Below are positions 1-7,816 of a stretch of DNA of 64,000 nt, in pieces (position 1 is the stretch's first letter; each line of letters opens with the position of its first letter). Origin of the DNA: Variovorax sp. YR216 (GTDB lineage: Bacteria; Pseudomonadota; Gammaproteobacteria; Burkholderiales; Burkholderiaceae_C). A program made the position numbers and the translations under genes. The notes under the pieces are model-generated. The model searched no databases. It was not told the origin of the DNA and saw only the letters and a list, made by a program, of their open reading frames with translations. The stretch covers positions 558,001 through 622,000 of the forward strand of contig NZ_FNRO01000002.1 in the NCBI RefSeq assembly GCF_900107745.1, given 5' to 3'.

Positions 1-1
1 G

Positions 2-433
2 CTCATCGGCACCGGCGACCTGACGGACGACGATCAGCTCAACGACATGGGCGACGGCGCGCTCGGCGTGGTCACGACGCACCACTACTCGGCCGCGCAT
101 CCTTCCGCGATGAACAAGAAGTTCGTCGAGGCCTTCGAGAAGGCCAACAAGAACATGCGTCCGAACTTCATGGCCGTCGGCGGCTACGACGGCATGCGCA
201 TGATCTACGAGGCGCTCAAGACCACGAAGGGCCAGGGCGGCGGCGACGCGCTGCTGGCCGCGCTCAAGGGCCAGGTCTTCGAAAGCCCGCGCGGCCAGGT
301 GCTGATCGACGCGCAGACGCGCGACATCACGCAGGACGTGTACCTGCGCAAGGTCGAGAAGAAGGACGGTCAGCTCTACAACGTCGAGTTCGACGTGATC
401 AAGAGCGTCAAAGACCCAGGCAAGGCCAAGTAA
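2..433 (+). CDS. Branched-chain amino acid ABC transporter substrate-binding protein, C-terminal part
   Basis: The reading frame is already open at the left edge, so the gene is truncated and only its last 143 codons are seen. The segment has the look of the C-terminal lobe of LivJ/LivK-type periplasmic binding proteins (type I fold): a GYDGMRMIYEAL helix followed by a GQVFESPRGQVLID strand region and a short variable tail. Such proteins capture leucine-like amino acids, amides or urea in the periplasm and deliver them to the LivHM channel. It is followed 25 bp later by livH, as expected for this operon type. The ligand cannot be told from this end. Family assignment is fairly sure; substrate is not. 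Confidence 0.85.
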   Translation, partial: LIGTGDLTDDDQLNDMGDGALGVVTTHHYSAAHPSAMNKKFVEAFEKANKNMRPNFMAVGGYDGMRMIYEALKTTKGQGGGDALLAALKGQVFESPRGQVLIDAQTRDITQDVYLRKVEKKDGQLYNVEFDVIKSVKDPGKAK

Positions 434-458
434 TCACGACAGGGTTCCGGACAGCAGC

Positions 459-1331
459 ATGTTGACCATCCTTTTTGACGGCATTGCCTACGGCATGCTG
501 CTGTTCGTGCTCGCGGTCGGATTGGCCGTGACGCTCGGATTGATGAACTTCATCAATCTCGCGCATGGCGCCTTCGCCATGGCGGGCGGCTACATCACGG
601 TCTTCGCCATGCAGAAGCTGGGCGTGCCGTTCCTCGTTTGCCTGCCGCTTGCATTCATCCTGGTGGGTGCAGTGGGCGCATTGCTCGAACGAACGCTCTA
701 CCGCCCGATGTACGGCAAGACGCACCTCGACCAGGTGATGTTCTCGATCGGGCTCGCCTTCATGGCGGTGGCGGGCATCGACTTCTTCGTCGGTTCGTCG
801 CAGCAGAACATCCATCTGCCCGACTGGCTGCGCGGCCGCACCGAGATCGGCGACGGCGCGCTGATGCTGGGCATGGGCCACTACCGGCTCTTCATCATCG
901 CGGTGTGCGCGCTGCTGACGGTGGTGCTGCAGCTCATCCTTACGCGCACGCGCTTCGGCAGCCGGCTGCGCGCGGCGGTGGACGATCCGCGCGTGGCCGC
1001 GGGCATGGGCATCAACGTGAACGTGGTGTTCCTGATGACCTTCGCGGTCGGCTCGGGACTGGCTGGCCTGGGCGGTGCGCTGGGCGCCGAGATCCTCGGG
1101 CTCGATCCGACCTTCCCGCTCAAGTACATGATCTATTTCCTCATCGTGGTGTCGGTCGGCGGCACCACCTCGATCACCGGGCCATTGCTGGCGGCGCTGC
1201 TGCTCGGCGTCGCCGACGTGGCGGGCAAGTACTTCATCCCGAAGATGGGCGCCTTCACCGTCTACCTCCTGATGATCCTCATCCTGATGTGGCGGCCGCA
1301 GGGCCTGTTCACCCGGAAGGGAGGACGGTGA
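459..1331 (+). CDS. livH: Branched-chain amino acid ABC transporter permease LivH
   Basis: Inner-membrane permease of 290 residues, normal length for LivH. It has about eight hydrophobic segments, an early GLMNFINLAHGAFAM block and a GINVNVVF segment in the cytoplasmic loop, all typical of LivH. With LivM it forms the transmembrane path of the transporter. Start ATG at 459 lies 25 bp after the binding-protein stop. Its TGA shares one base with the ATG of livM, which implies translational coupling. Substrate is inferred from the family only; urea or amide transporters of the same superfamily remain possible. Confidence 0.92.
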   Translation: MLTILFDGIAYGMLLFVLAVGLAVTLGLMNFINLAHGAFAMAGGYITVFAMQKLGVPFLVCLPLAFILVGAVGALLERTLYRPMYGKTHLDQVMFSIGLAFMAVAGIDFFVGSSQQNIHLPDWLRGRTEIGDGALMLGMGHYRLFIIAVCALLTVVLQLILTRTRFGSRLRAAVDDPRVAAGMGINVNVVFLMTFAVGSGLAGLGGALGAEILGLDPTFPLKYMIYFLIVVSVGGTTSITGPLLAALLLGVADVAGKYFIPKMGAFTVYLLMILILMWRPQGLFTRKGGR

Positions 1332-2311
1332 TGGACTTCCAATCCCCGCTGCTGGCCAAGGCGCGCTGGCGCCCGCTGGAGTTCGTGGTCTGGGCGGTGG
1401 CCTTCGTGCTGCCGCTGGTGCTGCCCTCGCATGCACTCATGATCAACGAGATCGCGATCGTCGCGCTGTTCGCGATGTCGCTCGACCTGATCCTCGGCTA
1501 CACCGGTGTCGTGTCGCTGGGCCATGCCGGCTTCTTCGGGCTGGGCGCCTACACGGCCGCCCTGTTCGCCAAGCATGTGATGCCCGATCCGACGGTCGGA
1601 CTGGTGGTGGCGATCGTGGTCGCTGCGCTGCTGGGCGCGGTCGCGAGCATCACCATCCTGCGCGGCAGCGATCTCACGCGGTTGATGGTCACGCTCGGCA
1701 CGGCGCTCCTCCTGCTCGAACTCGCGAACAAGCTCGACTGGCTCACCGGCGGCGCCGACGGCCTGCAGGGCGTGGTCATGGGGCCGGTGCTCGGCATGTT
1801 CGACTTCGACCTCTACGGCCGCACGGCCGCGTGGTATTCGCTGTCGGTGATGCTGGTGCTCTTCCTGCTGATGCGCCGGCTGGTGCATTCGCCGTTCGGC
1901 GCGACGCTCAAGGCGATCCGTGACAACCGCCTGCGCGCGATGGCCATCGGCATTCCGGTGATCCCGCGCCTGGCGGTGATCTACACCATCGCCGCCGCGG
2001 TGGCCGGAGGCGCAGGCGCGCTGCTCGCGCAGACCACGGGCTTTGCATCGCTCGACGTGCTCGCCTTCGACCGCTCGGCCGACGTGCTGCTGATGCTGGT
2101 CATCGGCGGGGTGGGCTGGCTCTACGGCGGCATCGCCGGCGCCATCGTCTTCAAGGTGCTGCAGGACACGCTTTCCGCGGTCACGCCGCAGTACTGGATG
2201 TTCTGGATCGGCCTGATCCTGGTGCTGCTGGTGCTCGTGGGCCGTGACCGGCTGCTCAGGCCCTGGACCTGGTTCGGCGCTCGCGGGAGTGCGGGGAGTG
2301 CCAAGCCGTGA
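1331..2311 (+). CDS. livM: Branched-chain amino acid ABC transporter permease LivM
   Basis: Second permease subunit, 326 residues. The hallmark LILGYTGVVSLGHAGFFGLG stretch lies around residues 53-72, and the EAA-like loop with GATLKAIRDNRLRAMAIG lies near residues 195-213. I take the ATG at 1331, directly overlapping the livH stop (TGATG), although the frame stays open upstream inside livH; the residues upstream of 1331 are low-complexity translation of livH in another frame and have no LivM character. It pairs with LivH and the LivG/LivF ATPases. The 3' end overlaps the GTG start of livG. Confidence 0.92.
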   Translation: MDFQSPLLAKARWRPLEFVVWAVAFVLPLVLPSHALMINEIAIVALFAMSLDLILGYTGVVSLGHAGFFGLGAYTAALFAKHVMPDPTVGLVVAIVVAALLGAVASITILRGSDLTRLMVTLGTALLLLELANKLDWLTGGADGLQGVVMGPVLGMFDFDLYGRTAAWYSLSVMLVLFLLMRRLVHSPFGATLKAIRDNRLRAMAIGIPVIPRLAVIYTIAAAVAGGAGALLAQTTGFASLDVLAFDRSADVLLMLVIGGVGWLYGGIAGAIVFKVLQDTLSAVTPQYWMFWIGLILVLLVLVGRDRLLRPWTWFGARGSAGSAKP

Positions 2312-3090
2312 GCACCGTGAACAACAACAACGTGAACGACATCGTCCTCTCGGCCACCGGCCTCGTGATGCGCTTTGGCGGCATCACGGCGACCAACAAC
2401 GTGTCGCTGAACCTGCGGCGCGGCGCGCGCCATGCGCTGATCGGCCCGAACGGCGCCGGCAAGACCACGCTGATCAACCTGCTGACCGGCGTGCTCACGC
2501 CGACCGAAGGCCGCATCGTGCTCGAAGGCGAGGACATCACGCGCCTCGCGCCGCACAAGCGGGTGGCGCGCGGCATGGTCCGTACCTTTCAGATCAACCA
2601 GCTGTTCGATTCGATGTCGCCGCTGGAGACGCTTGCGCTCGTGGTGTCGCAGCACACCGGCGTCGGCACCGACTGGTGGCGGCCGCTGGGCAGCTCCAGG
2701 CAGGTCACCGAGCGTGCGGGTCAGTTGCTGGAACAGTTCCGGCTCGCCGATGTTGCCAACCAGCAGACGAAGCATCTGGCCTACGGCAAGCGCCGCCTGC
2801 TCGAAATCGCGATCGCGCTCGCTTGCGAGCCGCGCGTGCTGCTGCTCGACGAACCCGTGGCCGGTGTGCCGGCGGGCGAGCGCGAGGAACTGCTGGAAAC
2901 GGTCGCCGCGCTGCCGGCCGATGTGTCGGTGCTGCTCATCGAGCACGACATGGACCTGGTGTTCAGCTTTGCCGATCGCATGACGGTGCTCGTCAATGGC
3001 ACGCTGCTGACCGAGGGCGACCCGGACACGATCGCGAACGACCCGAAGGTAAAGGAGGTCTACCTGGGCCATGGAGAGGCACATGTCTGA
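2308..3090 (+). CDS. livG: Branched-chain amino acid ABC transporter ATP-binding protein LivG
   Basis: Cytoplasmic ATPase of 260 residues. Walker A is GPNGAGKT at residues 46-53, Walker B is RVLLLDEP, and the H-loop is LLIEHDMDLV. The signature motif reads LAYGKRRLLEIA, the LivG variant of LSGGQ in which glycine and arginines are kept. The GTG start at 2308 overlaps the livM stop by four bases (GTGA). It energises uptake together with LivF. The C-terminal part is slightly shorter than in many LivG proteins after the D-loop (DEPVAGVPAGE), where others have a longer GLNP-type segment. Confidence 0.92.
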   Translation: MSTVNNNNVNDIVLSATGLVMRFGGITATNNVSLNLRRGARHALIGPNGAGKTTLINLLTGVLTPTEGRIVLEGEDITRLAPHKRVARGMVRTFQINQLFDSMSPLETLALVVSQHTGVGTDWWRPLGSSRQVTERAGQLLEQFRLADVANQQTKHLAYGKRRLLEIAIALACEPRVLLLDEPVAGVPAGEREELLETVAALPADVSVLLIEHDMDLVFSFADRMTVLVNGTLLTEGDPDTIANDPKVKEVYLGHGEAHV

Positions 3091-3787
3091 GTTGCTTCGC
3101 ATCGAGAACCTGAGCGCGGGCTACGGCGAAGCCGTGGTGCTGCACGACATTTCCTTTTCGCTCGGCGAAGGGCAGACGCTGGCGCTGCTGGGCCGAAACG
3201 GCACCGGCAAGACCACCCTGATCAACACGCTCGCGGGCGCGACGCGCCAGCATGGCGGCACGATCACGCTCGGCGGCAACGCCTTGCACAAGCTGCCTTC
3301 GCACCAGCGTGCCGCGGTCGGCATCGGCTGGGTGCCGCAGGAGCGCAACATCTTCAAGTCGCTGACGGTGCATGAGAACCTCACCGCGGTCGAGCGGGCG
3401 GGCAGGTGGAATGCGCAGCGCGTCTACGAGATGTTTCCGCGCTTGGCCGAGCGCAAGGGCAACCTGGGCACGCAGCTTTCGGGCGGCGAGCAGCAGATGC
3501 TGGCCGTCGGCCGTGCGCTGGTGGTGAACCCGACGCTGCTGCTGCTCGACGAGCCGCTCGAAGGGCTCGCGCCGATCATCGTGGAAGAGCTGCTGCGCGC
3601 CATCCGCCGCATCACGCGAGACGAGGGGTTGGCGGCGATCATCGTCGAGCAGCATCCGCAGGCGATCCTCGCCATCTCGGACGAGGCGGTCGTGCTCGAC
3701 CACGGCACGGTGGTGCACGCCGATCACGCCGCAACGCTGCGCACGCAGCCCGAAGTGCTGGATCGGCTGCTCGGCGTTTCCCGCTGA
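3083..3787 (+). CDS. livF: Branched-chain amino acid ABC transporter ATP-binding protein LivF
   Basis: Second ATPase of the Liv transporter, 234 residues from the start chosen here. Walker A is GRNGTGKT (residues 37-44), the signature is LSGGEQQML and Walker B is LLLLDEPLEG. I prefer ATG 3083 because GGAG at 3073-3076 is correctly spaced and the overlap with livG is only 8 bp; an ATG at 3071 would add four residues. This is the last gene of the operon; the next gene, an SRPBCC protein, starts 63 bp later and may have its own promoter. Cytoplasmic, partner of LivG and LivHM. Confidence 0.92.
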   Translation: MSELLRIENLSAGYGEAVVLHDISFSLGEGQTLALLGRNGTGKTTLINTLAGATRQHGGTITLGGNALHKLPSHQRAAVGIGWVPQERNIFKSLTVHENLTAVERAGRWNAQRVYEMFPRLAERKGNLGTQLSGGEQQMLAVGRALVVNPTLLLLDEPLEGLAPIIVEELLRAIRRITRDEGLAAIIVEQHPQAILAISDEAVVLDHGTVVHADHAATLRTQPEVLDRLLGVSR

Positions 3788-3850
3788 GCGGGGCGGGCGC
3801 GGCCCGCAAGCCGCGCCTACACTGGTTCGAGCTTCGAAAGGAGACATGCA

Positions 3851-4252
3851 ATGGCATCCATTCGACGGGAAATGCAGGTCGCCGCGAGCGCAGCCCACAT
3901 CTGGGACGCGGTGCGCGATGTCGGCGAGATCCATCGCCGGCTGGTGCCCGGTTTCGTGACCGACTGCCGGCTCGAGGGCGATGCGCGGATCGTCACCTTC
4001 GGCAACGGCATCGTCGCGCGCGAGGTGATCGTCGATGTCGATGACGCGACACGCCGCGTCGCGTGGTCGGCCTCGGGCGGCCGGCTCACGCATCACAACG
4101 CGTCGCTTCAGGTGTACCCCGAAGACGCCACGCACAGCCGCCTCGTCTGGGTCGCCGACCTGCTGCCGAACGCCATGGCCGAGCCGATCGCCGCCATGAT
4201 CGACGCCGGTATGCAGGCGATGAAGCACACCCTCGAAGCCACCATCCCCTAG
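3851..4252 (+). CDS. SRPBCC (START/Bet v 1-like) family protein
   Basis: Small protein of 133 residues with the pattern of the polyketide-cyclase/SRPBCC fold: an N-terminal strand MASIRREMQVAAS, the helix AAHIWDAVRDVGEIHR, alternating strands and a long C-terminal helix beginning near AEPIAAMIDAGMQAM. Members bind hydrophobic ligands in an internal cavity; most bacterial ones have no assigned substrate, and none can be assigned here. An AAGGAG ribosome site lies just upstream of the ATG (3838-3843). It is followed by repeat copy A and then a convergent gene, so it is probably the end of a transcript. Confidence 0.8.
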   Translation: MASIRREMQVAASAAHIWDAVRDVGEIHRRLVPGFVTDCRLEGDARIVTFGNGIVAREVIVDVDDATRRVAWSASGGRLTHHNASLQVYPEDATHSRLVWVADLLPNAMAEPIAAMIDAGMQAMKHTLEATIP

Positions 4253-4270
4253 GCTCCCCAGCGAATGCCA

Positions 4271-4364
4271 GGGATACCGTGGATCCGGCCTTGCCGGTCC
4301 ACCGGTATCGCCCCCTGCAAGGGGGTGGAGAGCGACACGAAGTGCGCGAGCTTGGGGGTGAGCT
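4271..4364 (+). repeat. Dispersed three-hairpin intergenic repeat, copy A
   Basis: Copy A of a family found seven times in this window. Hairpin 1 has the outer stem GATACC/GGTATC and inner stem GTGG/CCAC around CCGGC/GCCGG. Hairpin 2 is CCCCCTGCAAGGGGG. Hairpin 3 is GCG-a-CAC-GAA-GTG-CGC. The last base of the element falls in the stop codon (4364-4366) of the convergent minus-strand gene. This is the most divergent copy in hairpin 1, yet every changed base is matched by a change on the other side of the stem. Confidence 0.85.
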
Positions 4365-4978
4365 CAATACCCTACGGTGAAGCGCTGGCGCGAGTGCTTG
4401 GGCGACTCGACTTCATCGGCCATCGCGATCGCGAAGTCTTCCATCGAGACCCAGCTCTTGCCCTTTTCGTCGGACAGGACGCCGTCGCCGCCGAGGCGGA
4501 ATTTGCCGGTGCGCTCGCCCGGCATGAAAAGCGCGGAAGGCGAGAGAAAGGTCCAGTCGAGTTCCTTCTCGGCGCGCAGTGCTTCGAGGAACACGCGACC
4601 GGCAAGCGCTTCGGGCTTGTAGGCTTCAGGGAAGTCGGGCGTGTCCACCAGCGACTTGCCCGGCGCCACCTCGAGGCTGCCCGCGCCGCCCACGACCAGC
4701 ACGCGCGACACGCCTGCCTTCTTCGCCGCCGCGATGAGCGTCGCTGCATCGATGCCGCCGACGAAGCGCGTGGCGCTGATGACCGCGTCATGGCCGCGCA
4801 GCAGCGGCGCCAGCGCATCGACCGAGGTGGCATCGGCCGCCTTCAGGGTGAGGCTGGGGCGCTCGGCCACGCCTTCGATCTTGCGCGCGACGCCGGTGAT
4901 GGTGTGGCCGCGCTGAAGCAACTCATTGGCGATCCGCGAGCCGACGCGGCCCGAGATGCCGAGGATGGCGATCTTCAT
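4364..4978 (-). CDS. NAD(P)-dependent oxidoreductase, NmrA/YwnB-like Rossmann protein
   Basis: 204-residue atypical short-chain dehydrogenase. The N-terminus MKIAILGISGRVGSRIANEL carries a GxxGxxG dinucleotide-binding loop, and the rest follows the NAD(P)H-binding (NAD_binding_10) family: HDAVISATRF after strand 4, then VLVVGGAGSL, then a C-terminal WVSMEDFAIAMADEVE block. Such proteins act as NADPH sensors or small reductases, often stress-induced; no substrate can be given. AGGGA lies upstream of ATG 4978. The stop codon is formed at the junction with repeat copy A. Neighbour upstream is a DsbA-like protein on the same strand with a 49-bp gap, so the two may be co-transcribed. Confidence 0.82.
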   Translation of the reverse strand: MKIAILGISGRVGSRIANELLQRGHTITGVARKIEGVAERPSLTLKAADATSVDALAPLLRGHDAVISATRFVGGIDAATLIAAAKKAGVSRVLVVGGAGSLEVAPGKSLVDTPDFPEAYKPEALAGRVFLEALRAEKELDWTFLSPSALFMPGERTGKFRLGGDGVLSDEKGKSWVSMEDFAIAMADEVESPKHSRQRFTVGY

Positions 4979-5027
4979 GGTGAATTCCCTTTCTGAGATT
5001 GAAGAAGAAATAGCAGGATGGGGTGGG

Positions 5028-5699
5028 TCAGAGGGCCTGTGCGACCAGCTGTTCGAGCTGCGCGGTCCAGGCGTCGGGCTGCCCGAGAAAGCGCCCGGCA
5101 TCGATGGGCGTGACGTGTGCGGCGGGTGTTTCCAGCGCGAAGGTCGGGAAGCCTTGTCCGCCTGCTCTCGCAAGCCATTGACGGCTGTGCGAGATGTGCC
5201 GATGCGTGCTTTCGCCTGTCAGTTCGTCGAAGGCCGTCGCGAAGCTGGACGGTGCCAGGCCGATGTCGGCTGCCAGATCGTTCAGGACGGGCCGCTCGGC
5301 GATGCGCAGGCCTTCGACATAGTGGGCACGCTGCACGCGGTTGAGCATGTCGAGGCCACGGTCGGCCACCGCCTGTGCCGCAAGAACTGCAGTGAGCGGC
5401 GGGGTCGAGTCCAGCATCGCGCCGCCATCGTTGAGCAGGCCGTCGAAATAGGCCGCGCCGAATGGCTGCCCGCTGAGCTCGGCGATGCGACGGTCATGCG
5501 GAATCACGTAGTTGCGCCACGCCGGGGTGATGGGGCGCCGGTTGGGGCCGGTCATCATTCCTCCTCCATGGAGTTCGACCTTCAGGCCGCGGATGCCGCG
5601 AGCCGCATCGACCAGCGGTGCAGCGGCATAGCACCAGCCACACAGCGGATCGAAGATGTAGTGGAGCGTGGCTTGTTGGGGTGAATTCCTTGCGGTCAT
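5028..5699 (-). CDS. DsbA-family thiol oxidoreductase (COG3531-like)
   Basis: 223-residue thioredoxin-fold protein with the helical insertion typical of DsbA/FrnE relatives. The redox motif is C20-G-W-C23 in the context FDPLCGWCYAAAP, characteristic of the putative protein-disulfide isomerase group near FrnE. No signal peptide is visible, so a cytoplasmic location is more likely than the periplasm. The cis-Pro loop is seen as QGFPTFAL near residue 180. It is divergent from a LysR gene (5778), and the 78-bp spacer holds two identical palindromes, so the LysR protein may control it. Start ATG 5699 has no strong ribosome site. Confidence 0.83.
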   Translation of the reverse strand: MTARNSPQQATLHYIFDPLCGWCYAAAPLVDAARGIRGLKVELHGGGMMTGPNRRPITPAWRNYVIPHDRRIAELSGQPFGAAYFDGLLNDGGAMLDSTPPLTAVLAAQAVADRGLDMLNRVQRAHYVEGLRIAERPVLNDLAADIGLAPSSFATAFDELTGESTHRHISHSRQWLARAGGQGFPTFALETPAAHVTPIDAGRFLGQPDAWTAQLEQLVAQAL

Positions 5700-5723
5700 G
5701 GTGCGTGATCGTAGGTTTCTCGG

Positions 5724-5776
5724 TTCGATCGAAAAACACCTTAGTATGGTCAGGTTTGTTGCTTCATTCGATCGAA
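5724..5776. promoter_or_regulatory. Paired TTCGATCGAA palindromes in a divergent promoter
   Basis: Two copies of the perfect 10-bp palindrome TTCGATCGAA lie at 5724-5733 and 5767-5776, 43 bp apart, about four helical turns. The second is extended to ATTCGATCGAAT and ends immediately before the LysR start codon. The spacing on one face of the helix suggests a dimer-of-dimers operator controlling both the LysR gene and the DsbA-like gene. That the flanking LysR protein is the binder is inference. Confidence 0.55.
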
Positions 5777-5777
5777 T

Positions 5778-6728
5778 ATGGACCGGGTCACCGCTGCGGA
5801 AGTCTTCGTCTGCATCGCCGAGAAAGGCAGCATGACCGCCGCCGCCGAGGCGCTGGACATGTCTCGCGCGATGGTCACGCGCTATCTGGCGCAGATGGAG
5901 GAATGGGCCGGCGCCCGCCTGCTGCACCGCACGACGCGGCGGCTGAGCCTGACCGAACCCGGCCGCGAGACGCTCGCGCGTTGCCGCCGCATGCTGGAAC
6001 TGGCCGGGGAGATGGCCGTCGCTTCCACGGCGGAAGCCGACACGCCGCGCGGACTCCTGCGCGTTGCCTGCTCGCAGTCACTTGCGCAGGACGTGCTGGC
6101 CGCCACGGTTGCCGAATTCCTGCGCCGCTATCCGCTCGCGGCCATCGACCTGCAGATCGGGCCGCGGCCGGTGAACCTCGTCGAGGAGCGGATCGATCTC
6201 GCGATCCGCATCACCAACGACCTCGACCCGAACCTGATCGCGCGGCCGCTGGGCCGCTGCGACTCGGTGATCTGCGCCTCGCCGGCCTATCTCGCGGCGC
6301 ATGGCCGGCCGCATCGGGTGCCGGATCTGGCGACCCACAACTGCCTGACCTACTCGTATTTCGGCAAGAGCCTCTGGGAGTTCGAAGTCGCCGGCGAACG
6401 ACTCGCGGTGCCGGTGAGCGGCAACCTCAGCGCCAACGAGTCGAACGTGCTGCTGGCGGCGGCCGTCGAAGGCGCAGGTATCACCATGCAGCCCGTCTAT
6501 TCGACGAGGCGGCTGCTGGCGGAAGGGCGGCTCGTGGCGCTGCTGCCGGAAGCCGTGCCGCAGCCGCTCGGCGTGCATGGCCTGTACGGATCGCGGCGCC
6601 AGATGCCCGCCGCGCTGCGCCTGCTGCTCGACCTGCTGGCCGAGCGCTTCGCCGACCCGGACTACTGGCCGGTCATGCGTCCGGGCCCACGGCCCGATAC
6701 AGCGCGCGCACGAAATCGGACTGCGTGA
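5778..6728 (+). CDS. LysR-family transcriptional regulator
   Basis: 316 residues with an N-terminal winged helix (residues about 1-60: AAEVFVCIAEKGSMTAAAEA followed by RAMVTRYLAQMEEWAGARLL) and a type 2 periplasmic-binding-like effector domain. It belongs to the CrgA/AaeR-like branch, in which many members respond to small aromatics or aldehydes. ATG 5778 follows directly after an operator-like palindrome. It is divergent from the DsbA-like gene, the classic LysR arrangement, so that gene is a likely target. Its last 56 bp overlap the 3' end of the convergent HPP-CBS gene. The effector is unknown. Confidence 0.9.
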   Translation: MDRVTAAEVFVCIAEKGSMTAAAEALDMSRAMVTRYLAQMEEWAGARLLHRTTRRLSLTEPGRETLARCRRMLELAGEMAVASTAEADTPRGLLRVACSQSLAQDVLAATVAEFLRRYPLAAIDLQIGPRPVNLVEERIDLAIRITNDLDPNLIARPLGRCDSVICASPAYLAAHGRPHRVPDLATHNCLTYSYFGKSLWEFEVAGERLAVPVSGNLSANESNVLLAAAVEGAGITMQPVYSTRRLLAEGRLVALLPEAVPQPLGVHGLYGSRRQMPAALRLLLDLLAERFADPDYWPVMRPGPRPDTARARNRTA

Positions 6729-7806
6729 TCATCCCGACCAGCCGCTTGTCGGCGTCGATGATCGGGATGTGGTGGTGGCCGCCTTCGGAGAAGAGCGGCA
6801 CCAGCTCGGCGAGCGGCCGGTCCTCGCTCGCCACGCGCACCTGCCGGGTCATGATCTGGCCGACCACCTCGGGCTTGCTGGACATCACGGTGCGGGTGGC
6901 GCGGATGAAGTCGCGCAGCCGCCCGCCGATGCCTTCGTGGTGCTGCAGGTCGATGTGCCGGAAGAAATCCGCCTGCGTGATGATCCCGACCACGCGCCGG
7001 CTGCGGTCGATCACCGGCAGCGCCTTGATGCGCCGTTCGTGCATCAGCGACCAGGCCTCCTGCAGGGGCGTGCCGAACTCCACGCAGGCCAGGTCGCGCG
7101 ACATGAGGTCGGCGCAATGCACCGTGCCGAGCCGACGATGCCACGACTCGACCTCGGTCTGGCGAATCAGCGACTCGAGATCGTCGCGGCTGATGTCGAG
7201 CACCTGGTTGTAGCGCGCGAGCACCGCATCGATGTCGGCCGAGCTGAGCCGGCTGTCGGCCGGGGAGGGCTTCGGCGCGATCTGGACGTGCGGGTAGCGC
7301 CGTCCGGTCAGGCTGTTGTAGGCGACGCCGGCCAGCACCAGCAGCACCGAATTCACCAGGGTCGGGAAGAAGGCGAACGAGAACTGCGTGGTGTGCGTCA
7401 GCACGATGAGCAGGGCAGCCGCGCCGCCCGGCGGATGCAGGCAGCGCAGCGAGAACATCACGCCGATCGCCAGCGCGGTCGCGAAGGCATCGAGCCAGAC
7501 GCCGTCGGGCAGCCAGTTCACGCATGCGATGCCGACCAGCGCGGCGATGGTGTTTCCACCGATCACCGGCCAGGGCTGCGCGAGCGGGCTCGCCGGCAAT
7601 GCGAAGACCAGCACCGCGCTGGCCCCCATCGGCGCGATGAGCCAAGGAGCGTTCGAAGGGGTGCCGGTGATCCAGTGGCAGATCAGGGCAGTGAAGAGAA
7701 GACCGACGCCCGCGCCCAGGGTTGCCCGCAGGCGCTCTTGCGCATTGGCGGACGTGGGGCCCGGGATCCAGGCACGCGCAAAGGTGGAAAGGCTTTCGAA
7801 GCGCAT
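6673..7806 (-). CDS. HPP-family membrane protein with two C-terminal CBS domains
   Basis: 377-residue protein. Residues 1-160 hold four or five hydrophobic helices of the HPP family, with the motif LRCLHPPGGAAAL; plant and cyanobacterial HPP proteins are linked to nitrite transport into plastids. The C-terminal half has a tandem CBS (Bateman) module, with repeats beginning near CADLMSRDLACVEFG and GQIMTRQVRVASEDR, expected to bind adenine nucleotides and gate the membrane part. ATG 7806 is chosen over an upstream in-frame start inside the end of the MFS gene. It follows that gene by 10 bp on the same strand, so they are probably one transcript. Confidence 0.87.
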   Translation of the reverse strand: MRFESLSTFARAWIPGPTSANAQERLRATLGAGVGLLFTALICHWITGTPSNAPWLIAPMGASAVLVFALPASPLAQPWPVIGGNTIAALVGIACVNWLPDGVWLDAFATALAIGVMFSLRCLHPPGGAAALLIVLTHTTQFSFAFFPTLVNSVLLVLAGVAYNSLTGRRYPHVQIAPKPSPADSRLSSADIDAVLARYNQVLDISRDDLESLIRQTEVESWHRRLGTVHCADLMSRDLACVEFGTPLQEAWSLMHERRIKALPVIDRSRRVVGIITQADFFRHIDLQHHEGIGGRLRDFIRATRTVMSSKPEVVGQIMTRQVRVASEDRPLAELVPLFSEGGHHHIPIIDADKRLVGMITQSDFVRALYRAVGPDA

Positions 7807-7816
7807 GGTGTGAGGG

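Noticed and set aside
638..1330. N-terminal extension of LivM into livH
   Set aside because: The added residues are out-of-frame translation of livH, and LivM starts properly at 1331.
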